DNA of 64,000 bases from Saccharum officinarum (Eukaryota; Streptophyta; Magnoliopsida; Poales; Poaceae): assembly GCA_020631735.1 (NCBI GenBank), contig CM036223.1, positions 7,602,191 to 7,666,190 on the forward strand, given 5' to 3'. A model generated the notes under the pieces. It had not been told where the DNA came from, made no database searches, and was given only the letters and a program-made list of their open reading frames with translations. Both the position numbers and the translations under genes were made by a program. How positions within the stretch are numbered: position 1 is the first letter of the stretch; every line of letters begins with the position of its first letter. Positions 55,643-64,000 of this stretch are shown one piece after another.

Positions 55643-57586
55643 CTACGATGAGCTCCAAATCTTCCCCTCCAACGAGATGATGATGATGGAGACGTCGTCA
55701 TGGTACTGCCTCCTGTCGCCTTGCTGAACCTCGAGCAACTCATGGAACCCCATTCCTGCATCCACCGTCGCTCCATCAGATATACTGCACAATTCACTAG
55801 CTAGGCAACACTAGCTGCATTTGCATATATGAAGAACTCACTCACCGGCTTGGTTGGCGGCGCGGAGGAGGATCTCGTGGCTGAGGTACTTGGCGGGGTC
55901 CTCGTCGGGGTAGCTGGCGGTGAAGGCCTCCACCTGCGCCACCACCTCCTCGTTGCTCAGGTAGTCGTAGAGGCCGTCGGAGGCGAGGATCATGAACTTG
56001 TCCCGTGGCCCCACGCGGTGGTGCCGGAGGTACGGCCGGCAGCTGATGTACGGCGACGTCCCCACGTAATTCACCTGGAACACCTCCAGCAGAGCCTTGT
56101 TCCACCTCGGCTCTTTGAGGTAGCCGGCGCCGAATGCTCTCGTCACCTTCAACGAGCCCTTCACCCTGCCATTCACGATGCAGGCAGGATCATCGGGGTG
56201 CTCGCTCCTGATCCTTCTCGCCTCCTGCATTATCAACATCGACCAAATCGATCTAATTAACCAACCCATCATGCAGATGCAGCAACAAGAACTCGCTCAG
56301 AGCGAGCAAACAATGAATGGATGATCACCATCGACTGTATGTGTCATGTCAAGCACCTTGTAGACGCTGGTGCTGTGGTCCTTGGTGAGCTGCAGCGCGA
56401 CCAGGTCCCCCATCTCGCACGCGTCGAACTGCCGCTTGATCTCCTCCTTGACGCCGGCGAGGTCGCCGACGAGGGCGAGCGACAGGTCGGGCTCGGCGCG
56501 CTGCGCCAGCACGGCGCGGCTGTCGCCGACGTTCATCACGTACACGTCGGCGCCCTTCAGCAGCGCCACCAGCACGCACGACCCCATCATCGCCAGCTCG
56601 GGGCACTCCGCCGCGCGCGCCTCCGCCTCCGCGAAGTACCCGGCCTCCGTGCTCCTCAGCGCGCGCGCCAGCGCGGCCAGCACGTCGTCGTCGCGCCCCC
56701 GCGCGCCGCGTGCGCGGCCGTTGCACCGCGCCGCCGCCTCAGACTCCTCCTCCTCCTCCTCAGACTCCGCTCGCAGCAGCACGCCGTCGAGCTCGCGGCA
56801 CACGGCCGCGTACAGGTGCGCGACGAGGTAGTCGGTGGCGTCGGGCCCGTTGAAGCCGTCGTAGATGCCGACGAACATCCAGCCGTGCTCCTCCGACACC
56901 ACAACGTGCACCCTGTCTTCCCCGGCCTTCCCGCGAGCCCACTGCACCCTCGCCGCGCCGCCGTCGTCCGCCGGCGCGCCTCCGTTGCCGACTGCCACGG
57001 CGTGCTCCTTCCCACCGCCGCCGGGGGACAAGCAGGGCCCCGCGCGGAGCACCGACGAGACGGCCCTGCAGAGGCCGCCGAGGAGCGAGCTGGCCCCGCT
57101 GGACGCCTGCTGCTGCAGCAGGCACTGCCGCCGCCGGTGCCGCGTGGCGTAGAGGTCCGCGAGGATCTGCTCGTCGGTGCGCGCGGGGAGGCGCGGCACC
57201 GACGACACGCCCGAGTTCGTCGCAGACGTCGACGTCGACGCGATGCTGCTGCTGCCGCCGTAGCTGTCCAGCGGGCCCGAGTACTGGCGCGGCTGGAGCG
57301 TCCGGAACGAGAAGGAGTTGGAGCTGTCGAACGACGACGAGCCGGAGAAGGACGCCCGATCGCTTAGGAACAAGGAGCCACCCACCGTGGACTGGTTCGA
57401 CGGCAGCAGCACGCCGTGGATGAGCCCGTCGCGGCCGTCGAAGCTGAGAATGTGGCAGACGCCGGTGCCATCATCCGCCGCCCCTGTCCCCGCCGCCTCC
57501 GTGTGGTGGTGGTGCGCGTCGACCGCGGCGTGACCGTCGGCCGGCGCGAAGCAGGGCATGGCCAGCCTCGCCACGCGGTTGCCCAT
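55643..57586 (-). CDS. Protein phosphatase 2C, plasma-membrane-type (POL/PLL-like?)
   Basis: Three exons, 57586-56357, 56224-55846, 55755-55643, joined in frame; 573 aa. I chose the [10 protein letters not shown] start (57586). The context is strong (GCGATGG) and MGN is a myristoylation signal. The in-frame ATG at 57706 lies only 12 bp from a TATA-like box. PP2C metal-binding and catalytic motifs are present: [57 protein letters not shown]. The N-terminal 180 residues are Ser-rich with [18 protein letters not shown], and an insert of about 80 residues precedes the GDSR motif. PP2Cs are Mg/Mn-dependent Ser/Thr phosphatases. The long N-terminus and insert resemble the POLTERGEIST-like clade; subclass uncertain. 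All motifs intact. Confidence 0.93.
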
Positions 57587-57716
57587 CGCCGGATCTGGAT
57601 TGGCATCGGGGAATGTGGCGCCGGTCGGGGCAAAAATGGGCGGCGAGCAAAGAAGGAAGGCATTCAGGCAAGCTAGGCCGGCGTTGACATTGCTGAAGAG
57701 GAGCAAATAAGATTTG

Positions 57717-57722
57717 TTTATA
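57717..57722 (-). promoter_or_regulatory. TATA box of the PP2C gene
   Basis: CTATAAACA on the minus strand, about 130 bp before the chosen ATG. It supports the downstream start. Confidence 0.5.
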
Positions 57723-57950
57723 GAGTTGACCAGGATCTATCTCTTGCATTTGTTTTTCTTGTCTGCAATCAGATCTTCTTTATCCTCGTAATCCAGGTTG
57801 ACTTTGATTCTCATGAGTAAAGAAAAAAATGGCATTTGCAAGCTTGGAGCTTTGATTCTATATATCTATAGGATCGATAGATTGGGCCGGCGCTCTGGCT
57901 CAACGTGTCATGACGTCCTCTTCTCACATCCATCATCCATGGCTTCTCCG

Positions 57951-58182
57951 CCCCTCCATCGCAAATTATAAGACGTTTAATTTTTTATTCCAAGTTTGAC
58001 CACTCGTCTTATTTAAAAAAATTATACAAACATAGTCAAATTTAAGTTGTTTTTGAGAAACTTTTATTAATATACCAAGCTACAATAAAATAATTGATAT
58101 TTTACATAAATTTTTGAATAAGACAAGTGGTCAAACTTGGTGTCAAAAAAAGTCAAACGTCTTATAATTTGGATGGAGGGAG
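57951..58182. mobile_element. Stowaway-like MITE
   Basis: Arms CTCCATCGCAAATTATAAGA / TCTTATAATTTGGATGGAG pair, with inner AAGTTTGACCACTCGTCTTA / TAAGACAAGTGGTCAAACTT. TA follows the right end. A complete hairpin-forming element of the CTCCCTCC family with a worn left tip. Confidence 0.85.
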
Positions 58183-58387
58183 TATTTACATGTGACATCC
58201 CGGGTTTGAAATGCACCCAAATGGATACATGGAAAATATACGGTGGAAACCACCTAACACATAAAAACATAGAAACTAATTCAAAAAAACGTATTTCGAT
58301 CGCTCATTTTTTTAAAAAAAACTTAGCATATCCTTAGTGCATAAAAAATAATATTTTGCCTAGATACATATCCAGCTCTCCCTTTAA

Positions 58388-58977
58388 GAGCCTATTTGGA
58401 TCCATTAACACTAAAAAAAGCTAGCTTAATAGCTATTATCTTTGAGCCAGCTAATTTTTAGTAGAGATTGTTTGAATTCACCTACTAATAGGTGGTTAGA
58501 TAGTGAGTTACAGATAGATATGAACTATTAGCACCTATTAGGGCATGTTCAATGCATAGGCGCTTATAGAGTAGTTAAAAGGAGAGAAAAATACCACATC
58601 AATAAGCGCCTCTAAAAAATCTTAATTTACAATGGAAAATATATTTTAGCGGCACTTAACAGGATCGACATGTGACAGTTAAGCGCACCTGCCTCTGCGG
58701 GATCACGCAAGAGCCGGTTCAAGCGGTGCCGTTTCACGAAGCGTCGCTTCCGCGCTCAACTTGGTCCATGCTAGACTCCACGTCGGCAGAAAACCAGCCC
58801 AACAACCTGTGACGGTCCATAAGCGCCTAGCATTGTACAGGCCCTTAGCAACTCCAAACCATCTACAGAAACTAATATTTAGTAGCCCTATAACTAATAA
58901 TTAGTAGTAAGTCTGTTTGGATTCATTGGTGCTAATTTTAGCTACTAATCTTTAGTACTAATGAATCTAAACATGCC
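58388..58977. mobile_element. MITE interrupted by another MITE
   Basis: Outer ends GAGCCTATTTGGATCCATTA and TAATGAATCTAAACATGCC are inverted repeats, with AGCTA/TAGCT-rich interior. The insert is described separately. Confidence 0.7.
58541..58844. mobile_element. Inner Tourist-like MITE, TTA duplication
   Basis: Ends GGGCATGTTCAATGCATAGG and AGCATTGTACAGGCCC, TTA on both sides (58538-58540, 58845-58847). Inner GCGCTTAT / ATAAGCGCC pair. Confidence 0.85.
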
Positions 58978-59602
58978 ATAAATCTCCAAGTCATTTTTTT
59001 AAAAAAAAATGTCCAGGTCCTTCGAATTTATATCCCATTCCTCGAGGCATTGTGGCAAATTTCAACCCCAAATTCCCATTTACACCAGGGGAATCTCTTT
59101 TTAGTAGTAAATCCTAACCCTATGAAGAATCCCAACCCTAGTAAGATACAATGCACTAGGGTGGATCGATCTTGCCAAAGTTGCACTGGATAAGAAAAGA
59201 GAGAAAACTTGGGTATTAGGGAAGGGAGAAACACTCAAATATCATGTGTAGCTTTTTTCAGAAACTTGTACAATATTTTTCGTGAGGAAAAGTTTGACTT
59301 TTATACGAATCCTCACCACTAGAAGAAAAAAGCCGGAATTCTTGGCTGCTTATTTTTAGTATGCCCAGTATAAAACTTTATTTCGGTAATATATTAATTA
59401 TGCTTGTCCAAATTACTTATATTTTTAAAAGAGGCATGGTTACTTTAAAAGAGATCTAAGTATTCAAAGTTTTATGGATAAATTTTGGGCCCACATTTAA
59501 TAAAAATTCATTGGACTCTCATTCATCTATTCCCTAACTTAATACATGGTTCTGATATTTATCCAGCTGTGATAATTTGATTACTAGCTAATTTACATGC
59601 TT

Positions 59603-60834
59603 TTCCATTCTATATGAATATTTTTGCCCTTTGCATCATATCTCCATATGTGTTCAATTTGTGTTTTATTTAAAACCTTACCTTGAAGGCTTGAACTATG
59701 TTAGCTTCTTTCTTGTATCCCATTTATTGGTTCTTTATAAATCCAAACTTGGTCATTCCAACTTGAATCATATGTAGGTCCTGCCCCCTGCTAGCTTCTA
59801 CTTGCTGCCCTCTACAACCACATATAGTAGCCATTATATTTATTAAAGATAGATGATTCGATGAATATTTGACTTGATATTGTAGCTCCTAAAAGAGTAG
59901 GACAGGAGGAGGCAGGAGCCAATCGTTCAGATGGCTCACGCATCACTGAAACTCCACTTGAAACCAACTGCAAGTGCAGGGACAATGAGGGATGGAACAA
60001 GTTGCTGTATTAAACAAGTTGCATTACAAATTGGTGCATGTCTTTGATCGAGGTCACCCTAGCTGTTGCTACGCCATGCCCACATCTTCAAGACATCATC
60101 TTCTTCACCATATGCATATGCATACATACAAATACATACATACATACATACATACATACATACATACATACATACATACATACATACATACATACATACA
60201 TACATACATACATACATACACCTGCGCTGACTTTTGTAACCTAGAAAGTTCATGACCATTGACCAGGATAACAGGAGCACCAGCACCTGCAGACTGCTGT
60301 ACAAGATCGAGCTAAGCCATTTTTTTCGTGCAGCTGGTGATTGGATGAGGCAACCTCAGGTCAATCCCCAGGCCGGAGTGTTTTTGTGTAATACATGGCA
60401 CTACTTGTACTTGCACACATGACATGAAAAGTTCAGGCGTAGTTTTATTCGAGGGCAGCAAGTGGACTACTCACTTGTATTTGTATACAATATACGAACC
60501 CATACGTGTAGCAGTATACAATGAGGTGAAATATTAGTCTGTGTATGCCGGGCCAATGAATCGCCGGGAATATCCTCGCGGATCTTAGCTTGCAACATGC
60601 ATGATCTAGCTGTGGTTCTTGTGACGTCGTTGGATAGAAAACAATGCTAGCAGTACCACGATAGCAAGGGAATTGTTTGATATTTGACTATTTGCAGATC
60701 ACGTTGAGTATAATAATACTGAAGAGGTTGCTCAAAAGTCATAGTACCTGAATTGGTACTGAACTGTTGATGATGACCTCAATCTTAATTCTTAACCATC
60801 CCAGTTTAAACTTGCTCGTTAAGCTATGCATAAA
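59603..60834 (+). repeat. Segment repeated at 62762-64000 (copy A)
   Basis: Same order throughout, from TTTCCATTCTATATG to GCTATGCATAAA. Differences include substitutions and several 3-6 bp indels, more than in the first gap's repeat. Confidence 0.9.
60122..60222 (+). repeat. (CATA)n microsatellite, copy A
   Basis: About 25 CATA units, reads as open frames of repeated IHTY or MYVC, which are not genes. Confidence 0.95.
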
Positions 60835-61690
60835 AAACCGAGCGAGGGATTTCCACTCTATTTAGTAGCATTTCAAGATCGTCATCCTATTTCCTTTCTG
60901 ATGACATCAGGATCAGCATATGACAATCATACATCAGAAAGGAACTGTGGAAGTGCCAACGATGGAGTGACAAATCCTATTCCTAGCTAATTCCTCGTTT
61001 TTTTTTTGGCTTACATACTGCGTGATAAAAGGCAGAGAAGCTAAATGACTTCTTGGTTTGAACTGAGGATTTCAATACAAACAATTGCAGAGTCTTTCCT
61101 TTTTTTCCTTCAGATTCCCTAGTTCCAACTGGAACCAAATTTAAACATAGAGTGAAAAGAACAAGTGCAGACGATTTTTTTTTTCGAAAGAATGTGAGCC
61201 GGAGGAATATTGTAATTACTGTGCTCTACAGGTAGGGTACATAATCATCTTTATAGTACTTATACAACTTACAAGTGCGCAATTGACTTAAAGAGAGGTG
61301 CTCACAGAATATGGTTTGTATACACACACTATGCATTTGTATTGGATGCTTAGACAAGATTAGACTGCATGCTCATCCCAGATTCTGCAACTTTTGTTTT
61401 CTTCATCGATTTCCGCTTTCACTTTTTCTTTATGTCTATTCTTAGGTTCATTCAAGTGAAAGCATATTATGAGCTGTTTCTCTCTCTCTCTCTCTCTGAA
61501 AAAGAAAAAAAAAAACAAATTTCAAGTTTGCAAGATTATCCAGAGTTCATACCATAATGGAAAAAGATACTCATATCTTTGTTCTTTTTGGCTCAGTTAG
61601 ATATCACTATTCCATTAGAAAATATATTGATATTTTATTATCTAATGAAAAAGAGAAAATTAAGGACAGTAGTCCGAAAATGTAGCTGGT

Positions 61691-62661
61691 CATGTTGATG
61701 CTTTGAATTTCCTCGCGCACGACCACATCGTCGCTCAGTGTCACTCCCCGTCGCGCTGCTTTCATTGCCGGGGTACCGGCCACCGGGCAAGGGCGTGCAA
61801 GCGTGGTCGTCCCCCGGCGTGCAAGCCTTCGCTCCCGGAGGCGCGTCCTGGCTGGGGTGCCAAGGCGCGTCGCCCTGCCAGTCCAGTGCGACCCTGCGTG
61901 TCGCCAGGAGGTTGCGATGCGCCAGGCCGTGCACCGTCACCATCGTCGCCTCCTCGTGTGCAGCAGTCGACCACACCGTCTTCGTCGCCGCAGCTTTGCC
62001 ACAACGGCAGCCGGCCGGCATCACCACCTCTGGGTGACGTTGATGGTCGTCCCAAGGTCGAGGTCTTCGTCGTCCAGCGGAACGTGGAGCTCGCCTCGTC
62101 TAGAGCGGACCTCTCCCTTATTCTCGTCGCACTCGTTGGTGGTAGCCAGCCTGCTGTCACGCTTGAGGAGTTCCAGGCACACCTCTCCTCGAGGTTCCAT
62201 GTGTCTGTGAGCATGGCCAGGGGCCTCTTCGCACGCGAGTGTCAGCAGGACGACCACTCTGATGCCGCTGTGCAGGGAGGCGCAACGGCGATGCAAGTGG
62301 TGCACACTGAACCTGTGCTCGCAGTGCACCGTTGCCCGGAGGTTCAGCGTCGGGACTTCGATCCCATGCTGGTTGAGGTGGAGGCATGTGTGACCAAAAG
62401 GTCACCTCAGACAGACGTGCCGGAGGTGGCCCAGGCAGTGGACCCCTATGCCTTTCAGGTCCGGACGTGTGTGGGTCGGGCCAAACCTCACCAAGGCCCT
62501 CGCTTCTGGAGCCGGAGCAGCCTGGGGGATCCCCACCCCCGGTCCAGGTCGACTTCCCAGGCCACCAGGTTGGTGCGGATGGTTGCAGCCCAGGCATGCC
62601 GGCTGTTGATGGAAGAGCGCCTGTCACGTCGGCCGCAACGTCGACTGAGGACTTCATCGCT
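61691..62661 (+). pseudogene. Zinc-knuckle retroelement protein fragment, cut by a gap
   Basis: A frame open from about 61691 to the gap reads NFLAHDHIVAQC, then a full CCHC knuckle CFHCRGTGHRARAC, a Pro/Ser/Arg-rich linker, and VEVFVVQRNVELASS ... ALVGGSQPAVTLEEFQAHLS. The part before the knuckle looks like a second knuckle that lost its first two Cys, so the 5' end is truncated or decayed. Same protein family as the relic at 41640-44353, but this copy keeps the domain after the knuckles that the other lost. GC content differs sharply from the flanks, consistent with a retroposon insert. Not a host gene in my view. Confidence 0.6.
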
Positions 62662-62761
62662 NNNNNNNNNNNNNNNNNNNNNNNNNNNNNNNNNNNNNNN
62701 NNNNNNNNNNNNNNNNNNNNNNNNNNNNNNNNNNNNNNNNNNNNNNNNNNNNNNNNNNNNN
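62662..62761. other. Assembly gap, 100 N
   Basis: Exactly 100 N; the right flank restarts at sequence equal to 59603. Confidence 0.99.
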
Positions 62762-64000
62762 TTTCCATTCTATATGAATATTTTTGCCCTTTGCATCATA
62801 TCTCCATATGTGTTCAATTTGTGTTTTATTTAAAACCTTACCTTGAAGGCTTGAACTATGTTAGCTTCTTTATTGTATCCCATTTATTGGTTCTTTATAA
62901 ATCCAAACTTGGTAATTCCAACTTGAATCATATGTAGGTCCTGCCCCCTGCTAGCTTCTTTCTACTTGCTGCCGCTCTACAACCACATATAGTAGCCATT
63001 ATATTTATTAAAGATAGATGATTCGATGAATATTTGACTTGATATTGTAGCTCCTAAAAGAGTAGGACAGGAGGAGGCAGGAGCCAATCGTTCAGATGGC
63101 TCACGCATCACTGAAACTCCACTTGAAACCAACTGCAAGTATAGGGACAATGAGGGATGGAACAAGTTGCTGTATTAAACAAGTTGCATTACAAATTGGT
63201 GCATTTCTTTGATCGAGGTCACCCTAGGTGTTGCTACGCCATGCCCACATCTTCAAGACATCATCTTCTTCACCATATGCATATGCATACATACATACAT
63301 ACATACATACATACATACATACATACATACATACATACATACATACATACATACATACATACATACATACATACATACATACACCTGCGCTGACTTTTGT
63401 AACCTAGAAAGTTCATGACCATTGACCAGGATATATTAACAGGAGCACCAGCACCTGCAGACTGCAGTGCAAGAGCTAAGCCATTTTCTTTTGTGCAGCT
63501 GGTGATTGGATGAAGGCAACCTCAGGTCAATCCCCAGGCCGGAGTATTTTTCTGTAGATACATGGCACTACTTGCACACATGACATACATGAAAAGTTCA
63601 GACGTAGTTTTATTCGAGGGCAGCAAATGGACTACTCACTTGTATTTGTATACAATAAACGCACCCATACGTGTTGCAGTATACAATGAGGTGAAATATT
63701 AGTCTGTGTATGCCGGGGCCAATGAATCGCCGGGAATATCCTGGCGGATCTTAGCTTGCAACATACATGATCTAGCTGTGGTTCTTGTGACGTCGTTGGA
63801 TAGAAAACAATGCTAGCAGTACCATGATAGCAAGGGAATTGTTTGATATTTGACTATTTGCAGATCATGTTGAGTATAACAATACTGAAGAGGTTGCTCA
63901 AAAGTCATAGTACCTGAATTGGTACTGAACTGTTGATGATGACCTCAATCTTAATTCTTAACCATCCCAGTTTAAACTTGCTCGTTAAGCTATGCATAAA
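62762..64000 (+). repeat. Segment repeated from 59603-60834 (copy B)
   Basis: Continues to the window end still matching copy A. Could be an alternative haplotype or unmerged contig end, or a real tandem copy. Confidence 0.9.
63284..63382 (+). repeat. (CATA)n microsatellite, copy B
   Basis: About 25 CATA units, slightly different flanking units from copy A. Confidence 0.95.

Larger units (their letters stand above)
58978..61690. other. Intergenic AT-rich region, no gene
   Basis: Only short frames. 59603-60834 reappears after the second gap. Short low-complexity tracts occur at 61170-61180 (T run with CGAAAGAA) and 61480-61515 (CT run then A run), possible ends of worn retroposons. Confidence 0.45.

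Noticed and set aside
57587..57706. Upstream in-frame ATG extending PP2C by 40 residues
   Set aside because: A TATA-like box lies 12 bp from that ATG, so it is unlikely to be in the mRNA; MGN start has better context and a lipid signal.
59992..60304. Open frames of repeated IHTY / MYVC
   Set aside because: Translation of the CATA microsatellite, not a gene; same at 63157-63418.

Overview
The window is nuclear DNA of a grass, most likely a panicoid of the sorghum/sugarcane/Miscanthus type. The evidence is interrupted genes with short GT-AG introns, GC-rich first exons, close relatives of known rice genes, nested LTR retrotransposons and many small MITEs. It is draft sequence with two 100-N gaps (8767-8866 and 62662-62761). 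Each gap is flanked by a repeat of sequence already seen before it, so local copy numbers near the gaps may be assembly artefacts.

Layout. 1-14875: a minus-strand Ty3/gypsy chromovirus with very long LTRs (about 3.9 kb; the left one is cut by the window edge). Besides gag and pol it carries two small ORFs between the primer-binding site and gag. The first starts with a near copy of the histone H3 N-terminal tail, the most interesting item here. 14876-20827: a probable non-autonomous Helitron with a clear 3' hairpin-CTAG end. 20828-24982: AT-rich intergenic DNA with MITEs, a 102-bp triple tandem repeat and a C25 run. 24983-27858 (+): an intact XB3-type ankyrin/RING E3 ubiquitin ligase gene in eight exons. 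27859-37786: MITE-dense intergenic DNA with two inverted GC-rich PIF/Harbinger-like elements and a decayed duplicate of the 3' end of the pectin acetylesterase gene. 37787-39322 (-): an intronless PPR gene. 39323-44812: MITEs, a triplicated short segment and a broken LINE-type zinc-knuckle (ORF1-like) retroposon. 44813-50259: a young, almost complete Ty1/copia element (minus) inserted 12-16 bp after the stop codon of the next gene. 50276-54961 (-): an intact 11-exon pectin acetylesterase gene with a 1-kb foldback MULE in one intron. 55643-57586 (-): a three-exon PP2C phosphatase gene. 57587-64000: intergenic DNA with MITEs (one nested), a CATA microsatellite region present twice, and a second zinc-knuckle retroelement fragment.

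The four host genes (XB3-like, PPR, PAE, PP2C) look like unrelated housekeeping or signalling genes of a normal gene island. Three are on the minus strand and no operon-like logic applies. A tandem segmental duplication links about 32.9-36.1 kb with 40.8-51.0 kb. The two copies act as natural empty-site controls for a MITE and for the copia insertion. All exon structures were read by eye from splice consensus and frame continuity and have not been checked against transcripts.
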